From assembly GCA_037576215.1 (NCBI GenBank), contig JBANDB010000005.1, positions 4,712,001-4,776,000 of the forward strand: a stretch of 64,000 nt of DNA, written 5' to 3'. Both the position numbers and the translations under genes were made by a program. The DNA is from Armillaria gallica (Eukaryota > Basidiomycota > Agaricomycetes > Agaricales > Physalacriaceae). A model generated the notes under the pieces. That model ran no database searches. It worked only from the letters and a program-made list of their open reading frames with translations, and was not told where the DNA came from. Positions 1 to 11,464 of this stretch are shown piece by piece; the stretch's first letter is position 1, and the number at the start of each line of letters is the position of its first letter.

Positions 1-82
1 CTGATCATTGCATTATGTCTTAGACTGTCATATTATAAAACACGCTTCGTCCACACAGCGTCAACCTCCCCTCCATCTTGTC

Positions 83-1312
83 ATGACTGGTTATGTTGGT
101 GCGTCTCACTGCTCCCCCCTCTACTCCAACGAAATAACTATAAGCCTAGGTTACTACAACAACTCACAAATTATGACCCCATACACCCCCGCCGGTCTCC
201 CAGACGAACACAGTCGCACGTCCAGTTATACTCCTGGGAACGAAGGACTTTGCCTCTTACCGTCAGAGGGTAAGCTGGGCTTCTCTATTATCGTTGTCAT
301 TTCCTGAGTAGCTCTGTAGGCGGTATCAGTGCTTTGGGTGCCTATGATTGTTGGAACAATATTCCCCCCTCTGCACTGCCCCACAAAGCTCACGGAGCTA
401 GTACGTTATCCGTACACATGGCTATTCGCCTACCGCCGTTCTTACCTGACTCGTTTAGCTTCTCAATTTCATTCTTCATTAAAACAAATCCCGTACCATG
501 AACACGGTTCGTTTTGATCCTTCATTGTTACTTTTTCTGACCATTTATCAGAAGGGTACCCATACGCAAACTCTCCTCCATCATGGCCACATCACTTGCA
601 ACGCGATGTCTCCGCCCTTCCACCGTATTTTCCTTTAGGCGAAATAGGAGCGGCACCCTCGTCTTGGTCTCCGAATTCTGCAGACCTGCAAACTCCCGAT
701 CGTAAGTTGGCTTGGTTCGGTTTATCCTTCGTGATATCAATCTCAAGTTCAGATATAGTGGGATTCTCTTCACCCGCGCTCTCAGACGACTGCCAGAACG
801 TATTTGATCTCCAATTTGGCCACTCAATAAGTTCGGCTTCCACGGAATCAATCTCCCAAAATATGTCGTACTCTTCGCTACCGCAGGAGAGATCAAGACA
901 TCAAGGGATCTCGTCTCGTTTTCCGAGTGGCTCACACGAGGTGATCCAGCACGTTCCTCTGAAGAAGTCTGCCCCCTCTGCGTCCAGGGCAAATGATAGC
1001 GATGACGCTGCTCAACGCAGAAGATACCCCTGCCTTGTAGCTGGATGCGGTCGTCGCTTCACGAGTCAATACACTCTGAAGGTTCATACCGAGGCTCACA
1101 AGCCGAAACCACGCGTGTCGTTCCCTTGTACCTTGGGATGCAATGAGTGGTTTTCACGTCAGCACGATCGGCTGAGGCACGAAGTCGCTAAACATAACAA
1201 GATTTGCGAGTTCTCGTGCGACGTTTGTGGGAGGTTCTTCTCAACCGCTAAGACGTTGGGCAATCACAGATGCCCCTTGGCACAAGGGGAGACTCGATGG
1301 GTACATCACTAA
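83..1312 (+). CDS. C2H2 zinc-finger protein (probable transcription factor)
   Basis: Probable nuclear DNA-binding protein. Four exons (83-269, 320-400, 552-701, 753-1312) splice in frame to 325 aa with GT..AG introns. The C-terminal quarter carries zinc-finger pairs: CLVAGC with HTEAH, CTLGC with H-x4-H, and CDVC followed by an irregular HRC end. The N-terminal two thirds is Ser/Pro-rich and low in complexity, as in many basidiomycete regulators. The ATG at 83 was chosen because it gives a continuous frame through all junctions (for example SEG-GISALG across the first intron). The target genes cannot be told. The irregular last finger may be degenerate. The fingers are certain; the exact 5' exons are inferred. 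Confidence 0.75.
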
Positions 1313-1872
1313 ATTATTTGTTTATTTGTACGTGGACACTTTCATAATTTATGTGCGGGTATTTACAATTCCGCTTGCAGAGACGACTCGACTGATTTAT
1401 CTCAACTTGGGGTGGCGACAGCATATATATGAACCTGTATCCGTCATAGTCATGGAGATTTTACAACTTTGTATGACCATCTTGAATTCACCTTCTCTTT
1501 ACGCTACGCTACAATCATTATATTTGCTCCTTGTACTGTATCTATCACTATGCTAAGCACGACAACACGTCATTCGTTTATAATAGACGAATAATTGCTG
1601 TCAGCGCCGCCGCACATCTCGCTGAAAGGTTATCTCCGGCGCCATACACTACATAATACGGACACTGATCCCGACAGCTTAAACAGTAATCCACCAGAAT
1701 CCACACGGTCAGCGCATCTTTATAATCTTGCGAAGATCGTTCTTGTTCTGGCGTCCAATTCCCTCAGAGTGATGCGTCATGGGTAGCATCTGACCATGCG
1801 ATACTGCTGCGGCGTGTGAGTTGGGCCTACCGCAGTGACTTCACTCGAACCCCAATACCTACCCCAGAACGA
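1313..1872. other. Intergenic region, nothing recognised
   Basis: This holds the 3' side of the zinc-finger gene and the 5' side of the FAD monooxygenase gene, both on the plus strand. Short open frames here have no recognisable protein content. Confidence 0.5.
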
Positions 1873-3658
1873 ATGGCAGAACTGAAACAGAAGCTTCGTG
1901 TTGCTATCATGTACGTCTATCACTGTCACTTTCGAAAGCACTTAAGCTTAAGATTACCGGGTTTCAACAACCGGCAGCGGAGGGGGCGTTGGGGGCCTTA
2001 CATGTGCTATCGCCCTCAAAGATTGTAGATGGCTGGACGTGGACCTCTACGAATCCGCGTCAATACTGACCGAAATCGGAGCTGGAATTACGCTGTGGCA
2101 CCGTACATGGACTATTTTGAAGAACCTTGGATTGGAGAAAGACTTTTTGGAGATAACTGACGAAAAACCTCGAGACGAAGCTGGTGCGAAATCTCAGCCG
2201 CTGCGTGTATCGGTCTTAAGGCATTGATCTTACCTCGTAGGCCCCATATTCATGTTTCGGCTAGGGGATTCAGCGTCTGGGTTTGATCTCTGCGAGCTTA
2301 TGTCTACAGGTCAGAAAAGGGTGCTGTCGTTAATCACACTCTCTAACGAGACATGACAGGAGCCTTTTTCGCAGGCGCGCGTCCGTCGGTCCTATGACCA
2401 CCTCCATTTTGATAACGCTTACTAGGTGGATTCCATCGTCACGATGTTCAGAAGGCGCTCTTGAAAAACCTGCCCCCCGGAGTTAAATGTCACCTGTCCC
2501 ACCGGCTGCTCAGTTATTCAGAAACTAAAGATGGAATCCAACTCGAATTCCAAAACGGGCGCACCGCTCTTTGTAATCTGCTCATCGCAGCTGATGGAAT
2601 TAAAAGTATTGTCCGAGCGAAGCTGATGGCGAAACTGTATCCAGAAATCGATAGCAAATTTAACGCACCCATTTTCTCAGGGACCCTTGCGTACAGAGGG
2701 TTATTCCCTGTTGACGAGCTTGCAAAAAGATGGCCCGGACATCGTGCACTAAAGAAGCGGATGATGGTAAGTGTATACATCCGAGGCAGTACCAAGACTT
2801 ACATGATGCTAGTACTGTGGGAAAAACAAGGTGAGCAGTGCGCGATCCCCCTTCCGGACGTCGGTCTGATACTTATTTCCTAAGCATGTCGTTGTATACC
2901 CAGTATCACAAGGCCGGTTCATCAATGTTGTCGCATTTAGTTCGGTCCTGTCAGACGAAGGTAAACCATTCGATGGACCTTTTATTGCAGAAGCAAACAA
3001 AGACGAGATGATGTCCAATTTCTTGGACTGGGAGGACGAAGTAAAGGTTCTTCTACAGGCGAGTAAAATCCCATCACGTTTCAAAAAACGATTTGACTGA
3101 TTTCGCACCAATACAGTGCATTGATAACCCCACAGTATGGGCCATACATGCGCTCAACCCATTGAATTTATACGCTTCTGACCGAGTTGTGCTCCTCGGT
3201 GACGCGGTACGACAGATGTAGACGGATTATGCGTGATGTTCAATCTATGTTTGTGCAGGCTCACGCCATGACACCGCATCTCGGCGCAGGGGCCGGACAG
3301 GCTGTTGAGGCACGTCCCTCAGCCTTCGAATAATCAGATTCAAAGTTTTACATATCGGCAGGACGCATACGTTCTTGGGTACCTGCTGTCCAAATCAGCA
3401 GCGACACTGGAATCGATTCCAAAGGTGCTCGCCGCTTACAACAAGATTCGTCAACCATATGGGAACTATATCCTTACTACAGCAAAAAGCGAAGGGCTCC
3501 TGTATGAATTCAACGCACCAGGGTTCGAATATATCCGAGATGGCGGCGACCGTCTAAAACCCAGGGAGATGGAAGACATGATGGAGAAGGTAAAAGAAGG
3601 TTGGGCATGGGCATGGTCAACTCTGGACCTCGATCAGGAAGAAGCCAAGGCGTTATAG
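1873..3658 (+). CDS. FAD-dependent monooxygenase (salicylate hydroxylase-like)
   Basis: Group A flavoprotein hydroxylase, expected to hydroxylate a small aromatic or polyketide-like substrate using NAD(P)H and O2; the substrate is unknown. Nine exons (1873-1910, 1978-2183, 2241-2309, 2426-2766, 2813-2830, 2885-3058, 3117-3206, 3259-3309, 3362-3658) give 427 aa, typical for the family. The Rossmann GGGVGG lies at residues 14-19, formed across intron 1. The mid-protein NADH/FAD motif is AADGIKS. The C-terminal GD motif reads VVLLGDAAHAMTPHLGAGAG. Two introns begin with GC (at 3059 and 3310), and one exon is only 18 nt. No break is seen. It stands alone, so there is no cluster evidence for a pathway. 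Confidence 0.85.
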
Positions 3659-3824
3659 TACCAATAAGGTAGTAGTTCACGTGTAGCAAATCATCCTATG
3701 CAGCTTCATCTTACCCACAGCCAAGAGTGGAATTGAACAAATGATACTGGTTCTCGTCCCTGAAAACAGAACTGGAAAAGAGTTGATAAATTATAGCACG
3801 CAAAAATACAGCAAAATCTTGCCC

Positions 3825-5320
3825 TTATCCATAGTTACACCACACATTCCCATAACGATCCTGGGAAATTCCCGAAGAACCCCGGCCCTGTACTCCTTCT
3901 ATACCACTATCTATATATCCTACACCGTAGCTGCTTGAAGCGTTGAACTGTGCCGTTGGACATCGGAAGCCAAGGAAGCTTGGGCAAGCCCGATCAGCAG
4001 CATTGCAACGCTCCAAGCATGGCAATAGCGCTGTATAGGTGTCGTTGAAAGGTGGAAAGTTTGAATTTCTGGGTGCGACTGTCGTTGGCTGGGATAGCAA
4101 GGCTGAGAAGACCTTTTGAGCACCATTGGAAGCCACGATGGTACCGTTATTTGAGTTCGCCTCCCCACAGCGGGGAAGCTGATGGTACACAGCCATCTCC
4201 GATATTCCTGCTGACAGTTATTACAAGACACAAGAGGCGAATAGTCGTCGCGGCCGCAGGCAAAGGTCGTAAGAGTCGTAGTGAAGTTGGTCAATGAGGA
4301 TATGAGGGGTTCTGAAATTTGTGAAGGGAGATTGTTAGAATCGTAGGTTGATTGTTGAGATGGTTGCGGGAGGGGTACCGCATACGCGATGCTGGGGCAA
4401 TACGGCAGGTTGGACAATAGCGGACAAGAGAAAGATTCTGTAGCTGGCAGTGAGACGGGTTAGCACATATTCTTGATATAGGCGCACCGGATTTTGTTAA
4501 GAAGTACATGGGACCACTGACGGTGGTGTCATTTACAACATACGCGGTATAATTCGTTCCAGGTGTCAAATCGTCAATGATCCATTGTGTTCGCCAACCG
4601 TCTTCATTTGGAAGCCACATTGTTTGGTTGACGATGCTTCCAGTGGAATTCTGACTCTTCAACGCGCAGCCTGTCTGCAACATGGAAGTCAATGGACTAG
4701 GTCCTGTTGTTTCCGAAAAAACTAGCGAGAAATTGCTGGTCATGGAAGGTATCGTAGGGATTGAGAGGTTCGCAGATGGTAGAGAGTAGTTTGGATAGGT
4801 GGGCGCTTCTGATGGAGATACTTCCGAGAAAACGGGAGAAAATATGATAGCCTGGGTTGCTGTGGTATCACCCAGTGATGGGGGGTCCCTTAAAATTTTA
4901 TGCATTGGTCCTAGAAGAAGAGGTTTGTATTTGAATTATAAAGAGATGCAATGAGTACTGACCACTTTCTGACACGCCTACTTCAAAGGTAACATCCCTG
5001 GTATTCTCTGCCGACAAGACACCTCCATTCGTGAATACACCCGCGAAACTGCCGTACCCCTCGTTCAGTAATATTTCGTACACGTCGGTACCACCATCGG
5101 ATCCCGGATTGTCTGCATCTGATGATGTATTTGTTACGAAGAATCGAGCTGAAGGGGCTGAAGAACACAAAGCGACCGAAACTGTAAGGTTGCTTGATTC
5201 CGGTAGGGTAAATGCCAACGATTCGTCGAAGGTAGACAGATTGTTCAGAGAAAGTTGATGTCTTGTTTGCGCAGCGACAATGGCAACGTTGAGAAGGAAC
5301 CAAAGTGTCTCCGGAAACAT
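3825..5320 (-). CDS. MID1: Mid1-type stretch-activated calcium channel component, with apparent frameshift
   Basis: Homologue of fungal Mid1, the plasma-membrane/ER partner of Cch1 in low-affinity Ca2+ influx. It begins with a signal-peptide-like MFPETLWFLLNVAIVAAQ, is rich in N-glycosylation sequons (NLT, NYS, NFS, NTS), and ends in the Cys-rich Mid1 tail (ACGRDDYSP, SCNNCQ, WLCTISFP, CGEANS, LPCLERC, NVWCNYG). Exons are 5320-4963, 4910-4488 and 4437-3825. In the last exon the family sequence WLCTISFP-RCGE needs one more base in the run at 4172-4175 (GGGG on the plus strand), so the frame changes there and no GT..AG intron explains it. This is either a real 1-nt deletion disabling the Cys-rich tail or a sequencing error. 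Confidence 0.82.
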
Positions 5321-5525
5321 TTGGTGAATGTCAGTTGAGTAACTGCGCCCTGTACGATTTCACCCCCCACGTGTCCCTTCGGCATCCGGTCCATGCATCC
5401 GGTCCGCTTCGTCATCATCTGTCGGCAAAAAATCAAGCTTGTCATCGATATTCATGTCACCAAAAGCTAATAAAGCTCCTCCTTCCCTCCTTTCCTGACA
5501 CAGTTCCCAATTTCTGACATTCGGC

Positions 5526-7590
5526 ATGAATCGCCTCGTCGCACGACCATTGCCGAGATGGATCCGCAAGGGAGTAGATGCGAGGCTACACAGGCGGTCG
5601 TACGCCTCACCTTCATCACCTACAACAGCCCCATCTCGAACCAGGAAATATGCTCGTCGGATGGGCTACTTTATAGCAGGGACAGGGGCCGTTTACACTC
5701 TGGATAGGCTTTTCAATGCCTCGGCTATCACCCGAAACTGTAGAACGATACATACGGTCCGTTTACTTCTTTCTATTCCATCGTCTGGGCATTTATATGC
5801 TTCCTCAAGTGCGCCATGATAACACTAGACTACAAATTTAATTTCACACCAGAGAAGAGCGACCTCATACCGGAACTGCACCAACGCGTCGCGGATAGAA
5901 TGTATAATTTATTCACTTCTAATGGAGGCTTGTATATCAAAATTGGTCCGCTGTTTCGGCCTCCAAAGCATGCAGCAACTGATTCTTTCTTTAGGCCAAG
6001 CAATTGGTGCTAATGCTGCCTTTCTCCCTAAACCGATGCGAGAGAAATTTGCAAAGCTATTTGATGATGCCCCCCAGATTCCTTATTCAGAGGTTCTGTC
6101 AGTGTTCCGGTCTGAATTCGGGAGACCCCCTAGCGGTCCGAACGGTGTCTTCGAATTTTTCGATGAAAATGCCATCGCTAGCGCTAGCATTGCCCAAGTA
6201 CATAAAGCAAAGCTGTGGCCTGCACCAGGGGATACGCAAGAACACTGGGTCGCTGTCAAGGTACAGAAACCCGCTGTTTCTAAACAGACAGAATGGGATC
6301 TCGGCGCCTATCGGATAGTCATGTGGATGTTTGAAAACTGGGCATTCGATTTACCGGTCTACTTTGTTGTTGGTGAAGTTTTCCAGTACATGCTCTGGAG
6401 AACTTTTACTGATAATGTCCTCAGACTTCGTCACAGACCATCTGCGGCAGGAGTTGGACTTTATTCGGGAAGCCGATAACGCCAACCGAACGGCCGCACT
6501 GATTGCTTCAGAACCTCGACTGTCCGATAAAGTGTACATACCGAAAGTCTACGACGATATCACGACGAAGAAGATCATGACAGCGGAATGGATTGACGGC
6601 GTCCGGTTCAGTGATCGGCAAGGCGTGTTTGACCTGATGGGCGAGAAACCGTCGAGACTAGGGGCATACACGATACCTTTGGCCATCTCCCCCACAGAGA
6701 TGCATTCAGACTCGCCTCTTCCTCCTAGACCACTCCGAGGTGGTGTCAAGGCTATCATGCAGACAATGGTCGAGCTTTTCAGTGCGCAGATGTTCAGCTT
6801 CGGCGTAATCCATTGCGATCCTCACCCGGGAAATATTCTCATTCGGCCCAATCCCGCCAAGCCGGAGACGCCTCAACTAGTTCTGCTTGACCACGGGCTT
6901 TACGTGACTGTTGATGACGAGTTCAGAAAGCAGTGGGCTGGTCTCTGGAAGTCACTTTTGCTCTCCGATTATCACGCGGTGGAACAAGTTGCAAGGAGTT
7001 GGGGCGTCGGTCTCCCTGATTTATTCGCCAGCGCGACGCTCATGAGACCTGTGAGACTCAAGAAGGTGGATAAGGAGAAATTCGCGCGCGAGATTGAGGA
7101 GATCGGTAGGATGAGCCAGTACGAGCAGAGCGTGAAGATGAAGGCCAAGTTGAAGGAGTTCTTGACCGACACCGACAGGCTACCCAAGGCGTTACTTTTC
7201 TTGATGCGCAATATGCGGTAAGTGGCAGTGATCTGGATGGTTGAGTGTACTAATGGATAGTGCTGTAGTATCGTGCAAGGCAACAATCAATCCATGGGTG
7301 CCCCCGTTAACCGCGTGAAAATCACTGGATATTGGGCTTCACGGTCATTGACGTATACACACGATCTCTCCTTTGGACAACGCATGAAAGAATGCTGGGG
7401 CTACGCTGCTTTCCGAGGTATCATGTTTTCCTTGGACGTCCTCTTCTGGGCCATTCGATTCCGACAGTGGTTCTGGCTAAAGCTCGGTCGGTATTCTTCC
7501 AACTTTGAAGACGAGGTTGAGAAGTCGATGCAAGTCTTTGCGAAAGGCAGCCTGGGAATGGATGTTAAAGGGGGTGTATTTCAGGGTTAA
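5526..7590 (+). CDS. ABC1/UbiB atypical kinase, ADCK1/Mcp2-type, mitochondrial
   Basis: Member of the ABC1/ADCK/UbiB family, closest in layout to ADCK1 and yeast Mcp2, which act at the mitochondrial inner membrane in lipid homeostasis. Exons 5526-5756, 5810-5945, 5995-6372, 6425-7217 and 7269-7590 give 619 aa. The N-terminus is Arg/Ser-rich (targeting-like), followed by a short hydrophobic stretch (GYFIAGTGAVYTL). The family's KxGQ motif is KIGQ, formed across intron 2. The Ala-rich loop appears as SASIAQVHKA, the catalytic-loop equivalent as CDPHPGNIL and the metal motif as LLDHG. All key residues are present. The name MCP2 is likely but not certain, as ADCK paralogues share these motifs. 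Confidence 0.85.
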
Positions 7591-8019
7591 TATGATAAAC
7601 GGAATCCAATATCAGTTTCCCTAAAGCAGATAGAATTGCCAGTGAACTAAACGAAGTCTGCTAGGGACTGGAGCGTACGGTCGTCACTCTAGTGAGCCTA
7701 ACTCACGGGTCACCGTAAATCTGCAATGGGATCGGATAAACATCCTCGGCTCAAGCGTAATTGGCAATGATGTTGGTGCAGAGCTTAAACGGCTGTTTCC
7801 TATATGTGTGCGAATACCCTAATTCCTCGCACTGAATTGAAAACTAAATCGAATAAGCATATTGAGGTTGAGGCAATTCAATTCGAATTTATATTCGGAG
7901 GCATCATCGCACCGTATCTTTGCTTCCTTGACAACTAGTTTGTTTCTGATTCAATGAGGGTGATCGCAGGGTACTCCAACGCCAAATTTAAAGGATCTTA
8001 ACACCGAGAAGGACGGAAT
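7591..8019. other. Intergenic region, nothing recognised
   Basis: This separates the single-copy left flank from the duplicated island. It is AT-rich and has no convincing gene. The first tandem repeat unit begins at about 8,020. Confidence 0.45.
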
Positions 8020-8175
8020 ACTATGGAATTGTAGTGTGATAAAGTGCATCTGACCAATGCTAGGGTATCAAATAGTTAAAACAGGTAAAACGCAAGCGAA
8101 ACGAATAATGGCAAGTCCAAGATGTGCCGCTAAAGTCCGTGGTGCATCAGGATTCAATTCAATGGAGAAGAAAAA

Positions 8176-8987
8176 TCATGACGCGTTAGAATAATGAAGC
8201 CAGTCGTCGAAGTTGGTGTATGGGAGAGTGTCTCCAGTCAAGGTCCAGTCAAGGATGTAATTCCACCAGTTCGTCCTGACGAATTCAACATCACTATATA
8301 TGAAAATCAACACGAAATTATTCAAATTGACAGAAGGAGAGTGGTACACACCTAGGCCAGACGGTGGAACCAATAGCCGTGAGAGCCCCATAGTACCAGT
8401 CAACGTAATTCTGGAACGTGATAGGACACCCGCCCTCTTGCCAGGCGCAATCACCAACGATGCTTGCATATATCTGATAGTCATCCATAAGAATACAGTT
8501 TTCCTGATCGGATTCCGTAGAGGGCCTACTCACATTGTAATTCAGATGAGGAAGAGCACTCGCATCACTGATGTTGGCGCCGTAACATTGTGCCAATTTC
8601 ACGAGTGGATATGTCTATGTGAATGTGAATATCTTGTAATGGTGGGGGAAATTAAAGAATTATACTCACGCCTTGACAGGTAGCAGCAGTAACGCAACTA
8701 TTGGTACTCCACAGATCTCCAGTGCCATTCACATTCGCTAGACAGTTGAACACCTGGAAAGAATAGCTAAGTACATGCCTTGCGAACTCAGATATGGAAA
8801 GAGGGCTCACCAACTGTCCACAAGAGGCATCGTAGACGTTGTGGTATATTCCTATATATTTAATATATTGGACACAGTCCGGTGATGGAAGGTCTGCGCG
8901 TTTGTCAAACTCGGGATGTATGACTACCGCAGAGGCCAGTAAGACCATTGACGCAGTGAGGAGTCCAAGTAAAGCCGAAAGTTTCAT
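8176..8987 (-). CDS. Small secreted cysteine-rich protein, paralogue A1
   Basis: Function unknown. Five exons separated by short introns encode about 190 aa. The order is: signal peptide (MKLSALLGLLTASMVLLASA), short propeptide ending HPEFDKR (a Kex2-like dibasic site), then a mature domain with paired cysteines (DASCGQL, FNCLAN, NSCVTAATCQG, LAQCYG, GDCAWQEGGC). It ends in the Trp/Tyr-rich motif NWWNYILDWTLTGDTLPYT followed by NFDDWLHYS. Junctions are in frame and no break is seen. It is a paralogue of the genes at 11,630, 13,556, 33,202 and 35,502, but lies outside the inverted arms. A TTTTAAA box about 80 bp upstream is conserved among A1, A2 and B2. I do not recognise a named family. Confidence 0.72.
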
Positions 8988-9827
8988 GGTAGATGCGAGG
9001 AAGAGCAAAAGGTCACTGAGTTGGGAGGCTGTAAAGACTCACGCAGAAATGAATGAACGACTCTCGCCTTTTAAACCTGAAAACACGGGTCACGTTGGCC
9101 TGTAATGCCGTATACATAGCCTCTAGCCATATGTTCACTCGGATCATGGAGTCGAGAGACGGTCAAGCTAGCCCGCCGTGCCGCTGCCATCACGAATGGA
9201 CGCCGGGTGGTCGGGTACGCTAACAGATTTAGCTTCTTGCAGAGACTGGCAATTAGTGATGACTGTTGGAACACCAATGGTTTCCGAGGCTTTCTGAAGA
9301 GAGCCTCCGTATTGGATCCGGAGATAGGCCATTTAGCATCCTCAAGCAAAGTAGGAGCGGAAAAATTGCGACTCGGGCCTAACAACGAGATGGAGTTTCA
9401 GAAGTCAGGCACGAACACAGCGGTGCTTAAGCACCGGGCTGAGAGACGAGCAGCTGTCGGAGGCACACGTAACTGCTATAACCCCTGCGTACATTCGCGG
9501 CTTATTAGCTCGGAAGCGGTACTGACTCAGCCCTCGAGTGCCCCAAGGAAATTTTCCGCCAGTAGCCCACTAGGAGGTACAAGTTTCCGAGAAACGGCAA
9601 TAAGCCAGTCGAATCTTTGGATCACATTAGCTCCCATAAGCGCATTGGGAGAGGGAGAGGAGAGCGGGAAAGAGACATTATTGTCCTATCATTGTATGCA
9701 CATCGCTGTGCACCGTTGGACGCTGAGTAGCACCGTATTCCCCTTCCTAGCTCCTATATGCATTGAACACGGGTTGAATTGAGGTCCGATTATTCACTTG
9801 GTGCTCCTGCCGTTCTACTCCACTGGC
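8988..9827. other. Upstream part of tandem unit 1
   Basis: Gene-free sequence homologous to 12,442-13,300. It holds the promoter of the A1 secreted protein gene (TTTTAAA at about 9,068 and a gggtcacgtt motif just above it, both repeated in the A2 promoter). Open frames here look like chance. Confidence 0.4.
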
Positions 9828-10237
9828 AAATGGTGATAGTCGAAAGAAGAAAGGATACGGGATCTTCGGCCCGTCCCTGCATGATGTCACTTTAACTGGA
9901 TCGTCATCAATTGTGTTCCAAGATGACGCGTAGTCAAGGGCATGAAAGGGTTTTCGATGGAATCTGAATCTAGAGGAGCACAGGGCAAGTCCGATAGCTT
10001 TCCCCATACAGGGATTTGCTCGACCAGACCCGGATTGTGCATTGCTTTCTATGGCGTCGGAGTGGTAGAATTGCGGTGATATCTAACTGAAAAGACACTT
10101 GGTCGCTCCCCATTAGCGCAAAAGTATAGTGCTCATTCAATCGGTGTAACGTTGTCTGCCTTGGCAGATAATTGTCATTTATGATTACACTAATGCTACC
10201 TCAAAAAAATCTGCTTGTTCTTCTGCTCATTCCATAT

Positions 10238-11340
10238 CCAGTCGCAACCCAACCACAAATCATTGACAGATTTCCTTTCATCGGACGCAACAAAAATATG
10301 CGCAAACATGTCCTGGAGTTCAAGAGAGATGCCATCTGGTATTGGCATGTTAAAAGTAGTAATCTGCGAACGTTGTGAGTTGCAGTGACAGAGACCTCAT
10401 CTGAATTACCTTTTCATTGCGTCAAATTGCCCAAGTCCTGCTTGTGTCCATGGATGGCCACCACACAGCATCTCAATAATCGTACACCCGAAACTCCAAA
10501 CATCAACTTTCGCCCCATAAATGCCATTGTTAACTATTTCAGGAGCCATCCATGGAACAGTTCCTGCAAATCTTCGCGTATTCTCTAACGAGAGAAGCTA
10601 GTTCAGGTGCAATATAATGAAACTTGTTGCGATGACTTACCAAGCAACGGTTTCGCGAGGCCTACGTCGGCGATTTTGACGCATCCGTCGAGAGTAATCA
10701 GCAGATTGGCGCCTTTGATATCTCCGTGGATCATAGGCGGGCCTTGATTGTGCAGGTCTCAAGTCCATCAAGGACTTGACGAGCAACAGAACGAGCATCA
10801 TCTTCGGACATCTTACCCAGCGTTTTTGCTATGCCTTCAATTGTTCCACCTAAGACGTATTCCATAATTACGCGTGATTCATTAGCTTCGTAAGAAGAAC
10901 CTACCCAGATCCATTAGCTTGCGCAACCAATATACCCTGCGAACCTACCAATAAATCGGGCAATGTGAATTTAATCCAAACGTTTGAGTAGGCTCTCTTC
11001 GTTTGATAAAGCGGGCCTGCCACGCGGAAGAGTGCAACGCTTTTCGGCGAAGAACGTTTTACTCGCAATGTCATACAAGATGTTAACCGATCCGAAATTG
11101 CCACTCCCGATGAATGGACCTCGCCGAAAAGATTGAATGTTATCTAGGATATGCAAATTCCATTGATAAGCTAGAACAGAGTGGCCCACCTGGATCAAAG
11201 TTGAGTTTCTTGACGCTTTGACCAAGCCAGGAGTTTTGACGATAGTTGCGGAAGATCATCCGGATGACACCATACAAGAGAACAGAGAATGTCTTCTCTT
11301 CTTGCGAACATTCATAGTCAATTTTACTCGTGTTAATCAT
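10238..11340 (-). pseudogene. STE-like protein kinase, disrupted left-arm copy
   Basis: Homologue of the right-arm kinase at 37,330-38,409. The glycine loop survives (GPFIGSGNFGSV) but the frame is broken. Where the right copy reads LLKRLD-HIHIARFIG, this copy has a TAA directly after LLKRLD (near 10,967). A 1-nt deletion follows in the helix before the catalytic loop (around 10,757). The original stop codon is also lost (TGG at 10,238-10,240). The remaining C-lobe segments are recognisable but in different frames. This is a decayed copy, while the inverted partner is open throughout. Confidence 0.8.
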
Positions 11341-11464
11341 AATCAAAGTGTGAATTTGAGATACGAGAAACCAAGTGCACGGCAACGCAGCGCAACAGGA
11401 GACGAGCTCATGTCAACGTGCTCAAATACCGAATTGAAAGATAACTTGGCATCGGGTAAGATGG

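Larger units (their letters stand above)
8020..9876. repeat. Tandem unit 1 (small secreted protein gene plus upstream region)
   Basis: About 1.86 kb that matches 11,465-13,302 in the same orientation, from just downstream of the secreted protein gene to well beyond its promoter. Shared anchors include gtcgagagacggtcaagcta in the upstream part and aaggatacggga near the end. The kinase pseudogene lies between the two units. The right inverted arm ends inside the end of this unit. Confidence 0.7.

Noticed and set aside
528..992. 154-codon open frame on the minus strand
   Set aside because: It lies antisense to exons 3-4 of the zinc-finger gene, whose splicing and zinc motifs are clear.
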